Source: Bacillota bacterium
GTDB taxonomy: Bacteria; Bacillota; Clostridia; Oscillospirales; Oscillospiraceae
Direction: 5' to 3'
NCBI GenBank assembly: GCA_029268085.1
Contig: JAJUHD010000145.1
Coordinates: 1-6,634, forward strand
Length of the DNA: 6,634 nucleotides
In this document: piece after piece, positions 1-6,309 of the stretch
Layout of the letters: each line of letters opens with the position of its first letter
How positions within the stretch are numbered: the first letter of the stretch is position 1
Program-made: the position numbers and the translations under genes
Notes under the pieces: model-generated
What the model saw: the letters and a program-made list of their open reading frames with translations, nothing else
Databases searched by the model: none
What the model was told of the DNA's origin: nothing

Positions 1-536
1 CAAGCGTCGGTATTTCCGAAAAGCTGTTTGTTTTTCTTTCGTTGGTGCCTGTTTCATTCATGTATGCACTTTCCGCATTTGTTGCTCAAAACGTGGGAGC
101 AAAGCAGGAAGAGAGGGCAATAAAGGGCTTGAGGGCGGGGATGCTCGCGTCCTTTGCTTTCGGTATATTTACGTTCACGCTTACATTTTTCGCGGGTAAT
201 ATTCTTGCATCCTTTTTTGAAAACGACCCCATTGTAATCGCCTCGACGCAAAGCTATCTGCGCGGTACTTCAGCAGAATACCTGCTCGTGCCATTCGTCT
301 TTTGCTTTCTCGGCTATTTTAACGGGATAGGAAAGACTGCCTTCGTGATGATTCAGGGACTCATATCGTCGTTCGCTGTGAGGATACCGCTGAGCTATTT
401 TCTGAGCCATATGCAGGATACAAGCCTATCCACGATCGGCCTTGCCGTTCCGATCTCCACCTTTTCCTCCCTCCTCATATGTGCAGTCTTTTATGTGTTC
501 GTGCGCAGAAAGCGCCTTGCGATGGACGGGCTTTAA
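1..536 (+). CDS. MATE family efflux transporter, C-terminal part (5' end outside window)
   Basis: The reading frame is open from the first complete codon at position 3 to a TAA at 534-536 and gives about 177 residues, against roughly 450 for a complete MATE protein, so only the C-terminal 40% is seen. MATE proteins are inner-membrane antiporters that export drugs or metabolites in exchange for Na+ or H+. The visible part is very hydrophobic, with about five membrane segments (roughly residues 8-30, 47-72, 92-110, 115-132 and 144-166). It carries the family-typical motif AQNVGA (residues 28-33) followed by a charged loop, KQEERAIKGLRAG, as seen at the start of the second MATE half. It ends in a basic tail, VRRKRLAMDGL, as expected for a cytoplasmic C-terminus. 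The TTG at 42 is inside the gene, because the frame continues upstream with MATE-like sequence. The substrate cannot be told. No convincing terminator follows the stop codon. The family assignment is solid; the specific function is unknown. Confidence 0.9.
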   Translation, partial: SVGISEKLFVFLSLVPVSFMYALSAFVAQNVGAKQEERAIKGLRAGMLASFAFGIFTFTLTFFAGNILASFFENDPIVIASTQSYLRGTSAEYLLVPFVFCFLGYFNGIGKTAFVMIQGLISSFAVRIPLSYFLSHMQDTSLSTIGLAVPISTFSSLLICAVFYVFVRRKRLAMDGL

Positions 537-595
537 AAATTGGCAAAAACGGGTATAATCTTATGAAATAGCGGTTTTAGGGATTTAACAATTTA

Positions 596-624
596 TTGAC
601 ATTAAACCTGAAAACTGATAAAAT
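596..624 (+). promoter_or_regulatory. Sigma-A type promoter for the T-box leader and alaS
   Basis: A consensus -35 box TTGACA (596-601) is followed after exactly 17 bases by TAAAAT (619-624), which matches the -10 consensus at five of six positions. A TG at 616-617, one base before the -10 box, makes it an extended -10 promoter. Transcription is predicted to start around 630-632, just upstream of T-box stem I. This places the start about 270 bases before the alaS ATG, a normal leader length for a T-box. The start point is inferred from spacing only. Confidence 0.85.
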
Positions 625-632
625 TTATCAGT
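614..632. repeat. Perfect 19-bp palindrome over the alaS -10 box, possible operator
   Basis: The sequence ACTGATAAA-A-TTTATCAGT is a perfect inverted repeat with 9-base arms (614-622 and 624-632) around a single central A at 623. It covers the extended -10 element and reaches the predicted transcription start. Because most of it lies upstream of the start, it would act as DNA, not as an RNA hairpin. Its size and symmetry fit the binding site of a dimeric repressor, which would block RNA polymerase here. The cognate regulator is not encoded in the window and I do not recognise the motif as that of a known family. The symmetry is directly seen; the operator role is inferred. Confidence 0.5.
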
Positions 633-870
633 CATATTGTAGATTTCGCTATGAAAAAGTCAGCGGAAAGCAGGCAGTGCAAAGCGAGGGAGAACGGTGA
701 AAGCTCCTCACAGGCACTTTTCGCAGCCGCTTTTGAGCGACCCGTGAGAACGGGCGGGCTGTCCCCGTTAGAAGACAGCATAAGATGCTCCGTTTTCGGG
801 GTAAATTAGGGTGGTACCGCGAAGCCATGCTCTCGCCCCTAAATTGCAGGGGATGAGAGCATTTTCTTTT
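631..870 (+). promoter_or_regulatory. T-box leader (tRNA-Ala responsive riboswitch) of alaS
   Basis: The leader contains the highly conserved T-box motif AGGGTGGTACCGCG at 808-821. Stem I can be drawn: a basal helix pairs 662-666 with 727-731 (AGCGG/CCGCT), and an upper helix pairs 676-680 with 714-718 (AGTGC/GCACT). The bases between them form the specifier loop, whose 3' side holds GCA at 723-725, an alanine codon that matches the gene controlled. The distal part carries the usual AGCGA (683-687, in AAGCGAGGG) and GGTGAAAG (696-703) elements. A second hairpin pairs 741-745 with 750-754, and a third stem pairs 763-767 with 797-801. TGGT at 812-815 can pair with the ACCA end of uncharged tRNA-Ala, whose discriminator base is A. 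The antiterminator is AGGG (808-811) with CCCT (837-840) plus GCG (819-821) with CGC (834-836), which competes with the terminator. The leader fills most of the 365-base gap before alaS. The 5' boundary is predicted from the promoter. Confidence 0.95.
827..870 (+). terminator. Regulated intrinsic terminator of the alaS T-box
   Basis: The left arm ATGCTCTC (827-834) pairs with GAGAGCAT (855-862), and CCCCT (836-840) pairs with AGGGG (848-852), giving a long GC-rich hairpin with a 7-base loop. It is followed by TTTT-C-TTTT (862-870). Bases 834-840 are shared with the antiterminator, so the two structures exclude each other, as expected of a transcription-attenuating T-box. Uncharged tRNA-Ala should prevent this hairpin from forming. 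Confidence 0.93.
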
Positions 871-885
871 AGAGAGAATTATATT

Positions 886-890
886 GGAGG
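886..890 (+). promoter_or_regulatory. Ribosome binding site that sets the alaS start
   Basis: GGAGG at 886-890 lies 11 bases before the ATG at 902. A TTG at 884 in the same frame would extend the protein by six residues, but it overlaps this Shine-Dalgarno sequence and has none of its own, so the ATG at 902 is preferred. The extra residues (MEERKN) are also not part of the usual AlaRS N-terminus. Confidence 0.85.
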
Positions 891-901
891 AACGCAAAAA
901 C

Positions 902-3544
902 ATGGAAAAATTCGGACTCAACGAACTTAGAGAAAAATTTTTATCATTCTTTGAAAGCAAGGGGCATCTTCGCCTGCCAAGCTTTTCTCTTATACCGCAG
1001 AACGATGCTTCGCTGCTGCTGATAAACTCAGGGATGGCTCCGATGAAACCATGGTTCACGGGCGAACAGGAACCGCCGCGCCGCCGTGTCTGCACCTGCC
1101 AGAAGTGCATCCGTACGGGCGATATTGAGAATATTGGACACACCGCACGCCACGGCACCTATTTTGAAATGCTCGGAAACTTCTCATTCGGTGATTACTT
1201 CAAGCATGAAGCCATTGCGTGGAGCTGGGAATTTTTAACATCTCCCAAATGGTTGGGAATGGATCCGAACAGGCTTTATCCCTCCGTTTATGTAGAGGAT
1301 GACGAGGCTTTCTCAATATGGCGCGACGAGATCGGCATACCAGAGGACCGCATAACGAGGCTAGGCAAGTCGGACAACTTCTGGGAACACGGTTCCGGTC
1401 CGTGCGGTCCCTGCTCCGAAATATATTTTGACCGCGGAGAAGAGCACGGCTGCGGCAAGCCCGACTGCAAGGTCGGCTGCGACTGCGACCGTTTTATCGA
1501 GATATGGAACAACGTGTTCAGCCAGTTCAATAACGACGGAGCCGGACATTACACCGAGCTTGCACAAAAGAATATTGATACCGGCATGGGCCTTGAGCGC
1601 CTTGCCGTAGTATGTCAGGGCGTTGATTCCCTGTTTGACGTAGATACGGTCATGAGCATCACGAACAAGGTGAGCGAGATAACCGGCGCGAGCTACGGAC
1701 AGTCTAAGAAGGCTGATATCTCGCTGCGGGTAATTACCGACCATATCCGCTCGGCAACAATGATGATCTGTGACGGCGTCCTGCCCTCCAACGAGGGACG
1801 CGGCTATGTCCTGCGCAGGCTTCTGCGCCGCGCAGCCCGCCACGGAAAGCTGCTCGGCGTGAACGAGCCATTCCTCTATGAGGTATGCGCAACGGTCATC
1901 AATGAAAGCAAGGTCGCATACCCTGATCTCGTCCAGAAGCAGGACTATATCACCCGCGTTATCAAAATCGAGGAAGAGAATTTTGCCAAAACCATTGACG
2001 CAGGCATGAAGATTGTCTCCGAAATGCTTGAAGAGCATAAGAAAAACGGCGCGGCCATGTTCAGCGGAGCCGATGCATTCAAGCTATACGACACTTACGG
2101 CTTCCCCGTAGATCTTACGGCGGAAATTGCCGAGGAGCAGGGGCTTAAGATAGACCGCAAGGTTTTCGACGAGTGCATGCAGGAGCAGAGGGTACGCGCA
2201 AGAGAGGCGAGAGCCGCTCTCGGCGACCTTGCATGGGCGGGCATCGACCTTGGCCTCGACACAACACCGACTCAGTTCACAGGCTATGACCGCTTTGAGG
2301 ATGAGTGTAAAGTTCTTGCCATCGTCGTGGGCGAGGAACTGTCCGCGAAAGCGCGCGAGGGCGACGAAGCCATTATTGTCCTCGACAAAACTCCGTTCTA
2401 TGCGGAAATGGGAGGCCAGACTGCCGATCATGGCTCTATCAGGACAGCGCATGGCGACTTTGAGGTCACCGACGTCCAGAAGAACAAGGCCGGTAAGTAT
2501 ATGCACCACGGCGTAATAAGAAGCGGCGAGATCTCCGTTGAGGATACTGTGACGGCGAAGATAGATGCGGAGCGACGGCAGGCAATCATGCGCGCACACT
2601 CCGCTACGCATCTTCTCCACAAGGCGCTGAGGACCGTTCTCGGCGACCATGTCGAACAGGCAGGTTCGCTGGTCGAGCCGGACAGGCTCCGCTTCGATTT
2701 CACACATTTTACTGCCATCGGCGAGGATGATCTGAAGCTCGTCGAGAAGTACGTCAACCGCGCGATACTCGAGGGTTATCCAATCGACATAAGAGAGATG
2801 CCTATTGAAGAAGCAAAGAAACTGGGTGCCATGGCTCTGTTCTCCGAAAAATACGGCGACGTGGTCCGGGTCGTCAACATGGGCGGCTATTCGGTCGAGC
2901 TCTGCGGCGGAACACACCTTGACAATACCGCGAAGGTTGGACCCTTCCGCATCAAGAGCGAGTTTTCCGTCGCTTCAGGCGTAAGGCGTATAGAAGCCAT
3001 TGCCGGTGAGCTCGTCATGGAGGAGCTGCGCGAGGCTTCCGAAATGCTCCGCCGCATAGCCGAGACGCTGAAAACTAACCCGAACGAGCTTGAAGAGAAA
3101 TTTGCGCAGTTCCTTCAGGAGGCAAAGAACAACCGCAAGATAATCGAAAAGCTTCAGGCGCAGCAGCTGAAAGCGGAGGCCGATAGGGTCATGTTCGGCG
3201 CGAAGACCGTTAAGGGCCTCAAGGTCATAACGGGAATTTTCCCCGATCTGTCCGCAGACGATCTGCGCCAGATGGGCGATATGCTCCGCGACAAGGATGA
3301 GAACATAGTCGTCGTGCTTGCATCCGTACTCGGCGATAAGATCAGCCTTCTCTCCGTCTGCGGCGACGCGGCCATTAAGAAAGGAGTCCGCGCAGGCGAT
3401 CTGATAAAACATGTCACCGCGATAACAGGCGGCAGCGGCGGCGGCAAGCCTGAGCGTGCGATGGGAGGAGCGAAGGATGAGCTTATGCTTGATAACGCCC
3501 TTGCGACGATAGACAACTATGTTAATGAAAAAGCTAAAGACTGA
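902..3544 (+). CDS. alaS: Alanyl-tRNA synthetase (AlaRS)
   Basis: This cytoplasmic class II synthetase joins alanine to tRNA-Ala using ATP and removes mischarged serine or glycine. The protein is 880 residues, the normal full length. The catalytic domain shows the class II motifs: SLIPQNDASLLLINSGMAPM near the N-terminus (motif 1 region), R83-H-G-T-Y-F-E-M-L-G-N (motif 2) and G228-M-G-L-E-R (motif 3). A cysteine-rich insert with C184, C189, C193 and C195 is present, as in many clostridial AlaRS proteins, and could bind zinc. The editing domain has both metal-binding elements, H566-S-A-T-H570 and C668-G-G-T-H672, so proofreading should be intact. A charged, coiled-coil-like stretch (about residues 710-765) leads to the C-Ala domain with its glycine-rich motif GGSGGGKPERAMGG (843-856). 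The start is the ATG after GGAGG. Expression is controlled by the alanine T-box upstream, and the HIT gene follows after 25 bases, probably as part of the same transcript. I see no frameshift or missing key residue. Confidence 0.98.
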   Translation: MEKFGLNELREKFLSFFESKGHLRLPSFSLIPQNDASLLLINSGMAPMKPWFTGEQEPPRRRVCTCQKCIRTGDIENIGHTARHGTYFEMLGNFSFGDYFKHEAIAWSWEFLTSPKWLGMDPNRLYPSVYVEDDEAFSIWRDEIGIPEDRITRLGKSDNFWEHGSGPCGPCSEIYFDRGEEHGCGKPDCKVGCDCDRFIEIWNNVFSQFNNDGAGHYTELAQKNIDTGMGLERLAVVCQGVDSLFDVDTVMSITNKVSEITGASYGQSKKADISLRVITDHIRSATMMICDGVLPSNEGRGYVLRRLLRRAARHGKLLGVNEPFLYEVCATVINESKVAYPDLVQKQDYITRVIKIEEENFAKTIDAGMKIVSEMLEEHKKNGAAMFSGADAFKLYDTYGFPVDLTAEIAEEQGLKIDRKVFDECMQEQRVRAREARAALGDLAWAGIDLGLDTTPTQFTGYDRFEDECKVLAIVVGEELSAKAREGDEAIIVLDKTPFYAEMGGQTADHGSIRTAHGDFEVTDVQKNKAGKYMHHGVIRSGEISVEDTVTAKIDAERRQAIMRAHSATHLLHKALRTVLGDHVEQAGSLVEPDRLRFDFTHFTAIGEDDLKLVEKYVNRAILEGYPIDIREMPIEEAKKLGAMALFSEKYGDVVRVVNMGGYSVELCGGTHLDNTAKVGPFRIKSEFSVASGVRRIEAIAGELVMEELREASEMLRRIAETLKTNPNELEEKFAQFLQEAKNNRKIIEKLQAQQLKAEADRVMFGAKTVKGLKVITGIFPDLSADDLRQMGDMLRDKDENIVVVLASVLGDKISLLSVCGDAAIKKGVRAGDLIKHVTAITGGSGGGKPERAMGGAKDELMLDNALATIDNYVNEKAKD

Positions 3545-3569
3545 GCTATAGTCTGAAAGGAGAAGCGTA

Positions 3570-3911
3570 ATGTCAGACTGTATTTTCTGCAAAATTATTG
3601 CCGGGGAAATACCATCCACCAAAATTTACGAAGACGACAAGGTAATAGCGTTCCGCGATATACACCCTCAGGCCCCCGTGCATTTTCTTGTTGTCCCTAA
3701 AGAGCACATCAAGTCCGCAGCGGAGATTACAACTGAAAATGCCGGCATTGTCGCACATTGCTTCGAGGTTATAGCGAAGCTCGCCGTGCAGGAGAAGCTG
3801 GATAATGGTTTCCGTATTATCAACAACTGCGGCGAAAACGCGGGACAGACCGTTCCGCACATACATTTCCATGTACTCGCGGGAAAGCCTTTGGGCGAGA
3901 CGCTGGTGTAA
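3570..3911 (+). CDS. hinT: HIT family protein (HinT-like purine nucleoside phosphoramidase/nucleotide hydrolase)
   Basis: This 113-residue protein has the standard length and layout of the HinT branch of the histidine triad family. It opens with the typical SDCIFCKIIAGEIPS (C4 and C7 form the usual CxxC of the zinc-binding subset), continues with the conserved segment around ALVVPKEH-like residues (here HFLVVPKEHI), and has NNCGENAGQTVPHIHFHVL, with the triad at H97, H99 and H101. Family members hydrolyse phosphoramidates and adenylates; HinT of E. coli hydrolyses aminoacyl-adenylates released by lysyl-tRNA synthetase, so a clean-up role beside AlaRS is plausible but not shown. A Shine-Dalgarno AAAGGAG (3556-3562) sits 7 bases before the ATG. 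The gene starts 25 bases after alaS with no promoter seen between them, and an intrinsic terminator follows, so alaS and this gene probably form one T-box-controlled operon. The exact substrate is not known. Confidence 0.95.
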   Translation: MSDCIFCKIIAGEIPSTKIYEDDKVIAFRDIHPQAPVHFLVVPKEHIKSAAEITTENAGIVAHCFEVIAKLAVQEKLDNGFRIINNCGENAGQTVPHIHFHVLAGKPLGETLV

Positions 3912-3937
3912 CTTAAAAATCATTTGATCAAACGCCT

Positions 3938-3969
3938 GACGGCGGGCAGTGATGTCCGCCGTCTTTTCT
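3938..3969 (+). terminator. Intrinsic terminator after alaS-hinT
   Basis: GACGGCGGGC (3938-3947) pairs with GTCCGCCGTC (3954-3963) over ten positions, including one G-T wobble, around a 6-base loop (AGTGAT). TTTTCT follows at 3964-3969. The T-tract is short, so some read-through into comEC is possible. It lies 26 bases after the HIT stop codon and ends 28 bases before the comEC start. Confidence 0.88.
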
Positions 3970-3997
3970 GAACCGGACATGGGGGGAGGAACAAGAT

Positions 3998-6292
3998 ATG
4001 CGAAAGCTCGCAACGACCGCTGCCGCTTTCTCTGCGGCAGTCTTTGTTTCGCATTATTTCGTGCCGCCCCGTTTTTATATTCTTTGCGCCGTAATATTTG
4101 CCGCTCTTTCATTTTCGGCGCTGTTTTTAAAAGGCAATATGCGAACGCGCGTTTTGCTGATTATGATATCCGCAGCGACCGGCTTTTCGGTGAGCTTTAT
4201 TTCCTATCAGTACAGGATTCTGCCTGCGCTCGAGCTCTCGGAAAGCGGCATGTTCGTGACCGCAAAGGTTACGGACTATCCGGAGGTACACGAGGAGTAC
4301 TCAACCGTGACCGTAAAGCTCACAGGGGATAATGTTCCGCATCTCGGGGCGCTGCTCTATTCCTTCGGGGACGAGTTGAGAGAGCTTGAGCCAGGGAATA
4401 TCATAAAAGCCGACGTAAAGCTCAAGACCGCCGGCGAGCGCTACGGCGAGGCCTTCAGCGGGAACAACGCGGAAAATATTTATCTGCTGTGCTATCTGAA
4501 CGGCGAGCTTGAAGTTACGGGAAAGGGCGCTGCGGCCTTTCTCTATTTCCCAAAAACCTTTGCCAAAAGCATAAAGGAAGCTGCGGCAAAAGTTTTTTCC
4601 GAAGATACCGCCCCGTTAATGACCGCCCTGCTTACCGGCGATACAAGCAAGCTCTATCAGGATACCGTGCTCTATGCGAATATGGCCGAGGCGGGAGTGC
4701 TGCACGTCGTCGCGGTTTCAGGTATGAACGTCGCGTTTCTTGCGGGTTTTATCAGCCTGATCGTGCGAAGGAAGAAGCTCGCATCTCTGATAAGCATCCC
4801 GATAGTATGGATTTTTGTTCCCTTTGCGGGTGGGACACCCTCGGTCGTCCGGGCGGCTTTTATGATAACAACGGTGCTCTTAGCACCGGTTTTACGCAGG
4901 GAGAGCGACGGACTTACCTCGCTTGCCGCGATCCTCGCTCTGATGCTTCTTATCAACCCCGCCGCCTGCGCATCCGTGAGCCTTCAGCTATCGTTTTCCG
5001 CAATGCTGGGCATGATACTCATAACGCCGAAGATATATAAACCGCTTTATCAAAAAGTACATTCAATTTTCGGAAAAGGCAGGCCAAAAGGTTTACATAA
5101 TATTGTGGCGTATAAGCTGCTTGCGGACGCCGGCGCAGCCTTTGCCTCGACAATCGGGGCGCTTGTATTCACTACGCCGATTGCGGTGCTGTATTTCGGA
5201 TATGTATCACTTATCGGCATACTCGTCAATGTGCTCATTTTCTGGGCTGTCTCGGCAGCGTTTATTCTCGGCGGCATCGCTTGTATACTGGGTCTTATTT
5301 GGCTGCCGATGGGAATAGGAATCGGTACTTTGACAAGTATACTGGCAAGGTATATGATTGCACTGGTTGAAATTGCCGCCTCAGTGCCTTATGCCGCTGT
5401 TTATGTCAAGGGAAACTATTTCGGCTGGTGGCTTGCTTTAGTTTACATAATATTTGTAATTTGCTGCATTTTCAAACGTAAAGAAGGCTTTCGTCCTGTA
5501 ATACCCATATGTCTTGCGGTAATCTCATTGTGCTGTGTAATATTTGTTACCGAATATGACATAAACGGCGCTGACGGCAGCATAACGGTCGTGGATGTTG
5601 GTCAGGGACAGAGCCTTATACTTACGGCCGGAGACGCTACGGCAGTCATTGATTGCGGCGGAAAAGGCAAAAATACCAATGCCGGAGATGCTGTTGCGGG
5701 GCTGCTTCTCGGGAACGGGAGAGATAAAGTGGACGTACTGCTGCTAACGCATTTTGATGAGGATCATGTGAACGGCGTAATGAGACTGATGAGTCGTGTA
5801 ACCGTGCAGCAGCTTGTCATTCCAGACGGCTCCTTTGATAAACCAATACGTCAAAAGATTCTCGAACTTGCCGAAATACTTGGCACCGAGGTTTACATAA
5901 TTAAACAAGATTCGGTTGTTGATGCCTGCGGCCTTGAAATTGGGATATATTCCACGTTCACTCAGAGCGAACTCTCGCTAATCTTCCTTGCAAGCATGGG
6001 CGGCTTCGACACGCTCGTAAGCGGGGACGCGGGCTTTCCGGAGGAAGAGGAATTTCTTGCCGCGCATAATCTTCCGGATGCCGAACTGTTTATTGCCGGA
6101 CATCATGGTTCGAAATACTCAAGCTCCGCAGAGCTTCTCGATGCGCTGAAAGCGGAATACGCCGTAGTCTCCTGCGGATACAATACCTACGGTCACCCGA
6201 CGGAGGAAGCCCTCTCGCGCTTTGCGGCTGCGGGAATGCAGGTATACAGAACAGACAAATCAGGCAATATTACTTTTAACATTGACGGATAG
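3998..6292 (+). CDS. comEC: ComEC/Rec2 family DNA internalization protein with C-terminal metallo-beta-lactamase domain
   Basis: ComEC is the membrane channel that passes single-stranded DNA into the cell during natural transformation. The protein is 764 residues, close to the family norm (about 750-800). The N-terminus has membrane helices (about residues 5-65), then a soluble beta-rich part (about 80-145, the DUF4131/OB-like region). The Competence domain (about 205-480) carries the signature H236-V-V-A-V-S-G-M-N-V and many hydrophobic segments. The C-terminal metallo-beta-lactamase domain (about 525-764) starts with D533-V-G-Q-G, has H585-F-D587-E-D589-H590 as the main metal-binding motif, then D677 in SGDAGFP, H702/H703 in GHHGSKYSS and H733 in YGHPTEE, so the putative nuclease that degrades the non-transported strand looks intact. 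A GGAGG (3985-3989) is 8 bases before the ATG. The gene follows a terminator, with no clear promoter of its own, and holA begins 17 bases after its stop. Whether the organism is competent cannot be told from this gene alone, since comEC is widespread in Clostridia. Confidence 0.96.
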   Translation: MRKLATTAAAFSAAVFVSHYFVPPRFYILCAVIFAALSFSALFLKGNMRTRVLLIMISAATGFSVSFISYQYRILPALELSESGMFVTAKVTDYPEVHEEYSTVTVKLTGDNVPHLGALLYSFGDELRELEPGNIIKADVKLKTAGERYGEAFSGNNAENIYLLCYLNGELEVTGKGAAAFLYFPKTFAKSIKEAAAKVFSEDTAPLMTALLTGDTSKLYQDTVLYANMAEAGVLHVVAVSGMNVAFLAGFISLIVRRKKLASLISIPIVWIFVPFAGGTPSVVRAAFMITTVLLAPVLRRESDGLTSLAAILALMLLINPAACASVSLQLSFSAMLGMILITPKIYKPLYQKVHSIFGKGRPKGLHNIVAYKLLADAGAAFASTIGALVFTTPIAVLYFGYVSLIGILVNVLIFWAVSAAFILGGIACILGLIWLPMGIGIGTLTSILARYMIALVEIAASVPYAAVYVKGNYFGWWLALVYIIFVICCIFKRKEGFRPVIPICLAVISLCCVIFVTEYDINGADGSITVVDVGQGQSLILTAGDATAVIDCGGKGKNTNAGDAVAGLLLGNGRDKVDVLLLTHFDEDHVNGVMRLMSRVTVQQLVIPDGSFDKPIRQKILELAEILGTEVYIIKQDSVVDACGLEIGIYSTFTQSELSLIFLASMGGFDTLVSGDAGFPEEEEFLAAHNLPDAELFIAGHHGSKYSSSAELLDALKAEYAVVSCGYNTYGHPTEEALSRFAAAGMQVYRTDKSGNITFNIDG

Positions 6293-6309
6293 GAGGACGG
6301 GACGGCTGC

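Noticed and set aside
554..559. A TATAAT hexamer in GGGTATAATC after the MATE gene
   Set aside because: No acceptable -35 box lies 16-18 bases upstream (the region reads CTTTAA), and the TTGACA/TAAAAT promoter at 596-624 is far better placed for the T-box leader.
777..789. AGCAT-AAG-ATGCT hairpin considered as a separate element
   Set aside because: It is nested within the stem III region of the T-box leader (763-801) and is explained as part of it.
884..901. TTG at 884 as the alaS start
   Set aside because: It overlaps the ribosome binding site GGAGG (886-890) and lacks one of its own; the ATG at 902 has correct spacing and gives the standard AlaRS N-terminus.
2084..2917. A 277-codon open frame on the - strand within alaS
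   Set aside because: It is fully covered by a clearly real alaS coding region, has no recognisable domain and no Shine-Dalgarno context that stands out; long antisense frames are expected opposite GC-rich genes. The same applies to the - strand frames at 1361-2038, 2975-3622 and 3573-4112.
3891..3919. A weak promoter-like pair TTGGGC-17-TAAAAA at the end of the HIT gene
   Set aside because: The matches are poor and it lies upstream of the terminator at 3938-3969, so it would not serve comEC without read-through.
3949..4332. A 127-codon + strand frame overlapping the start of comEC
   Set aside because: It begins inside the terminator hairpin and overlaps comEC in another frame. Its product is arginine-rich with no domain, while the comEC frame gives a clear membrane protein.
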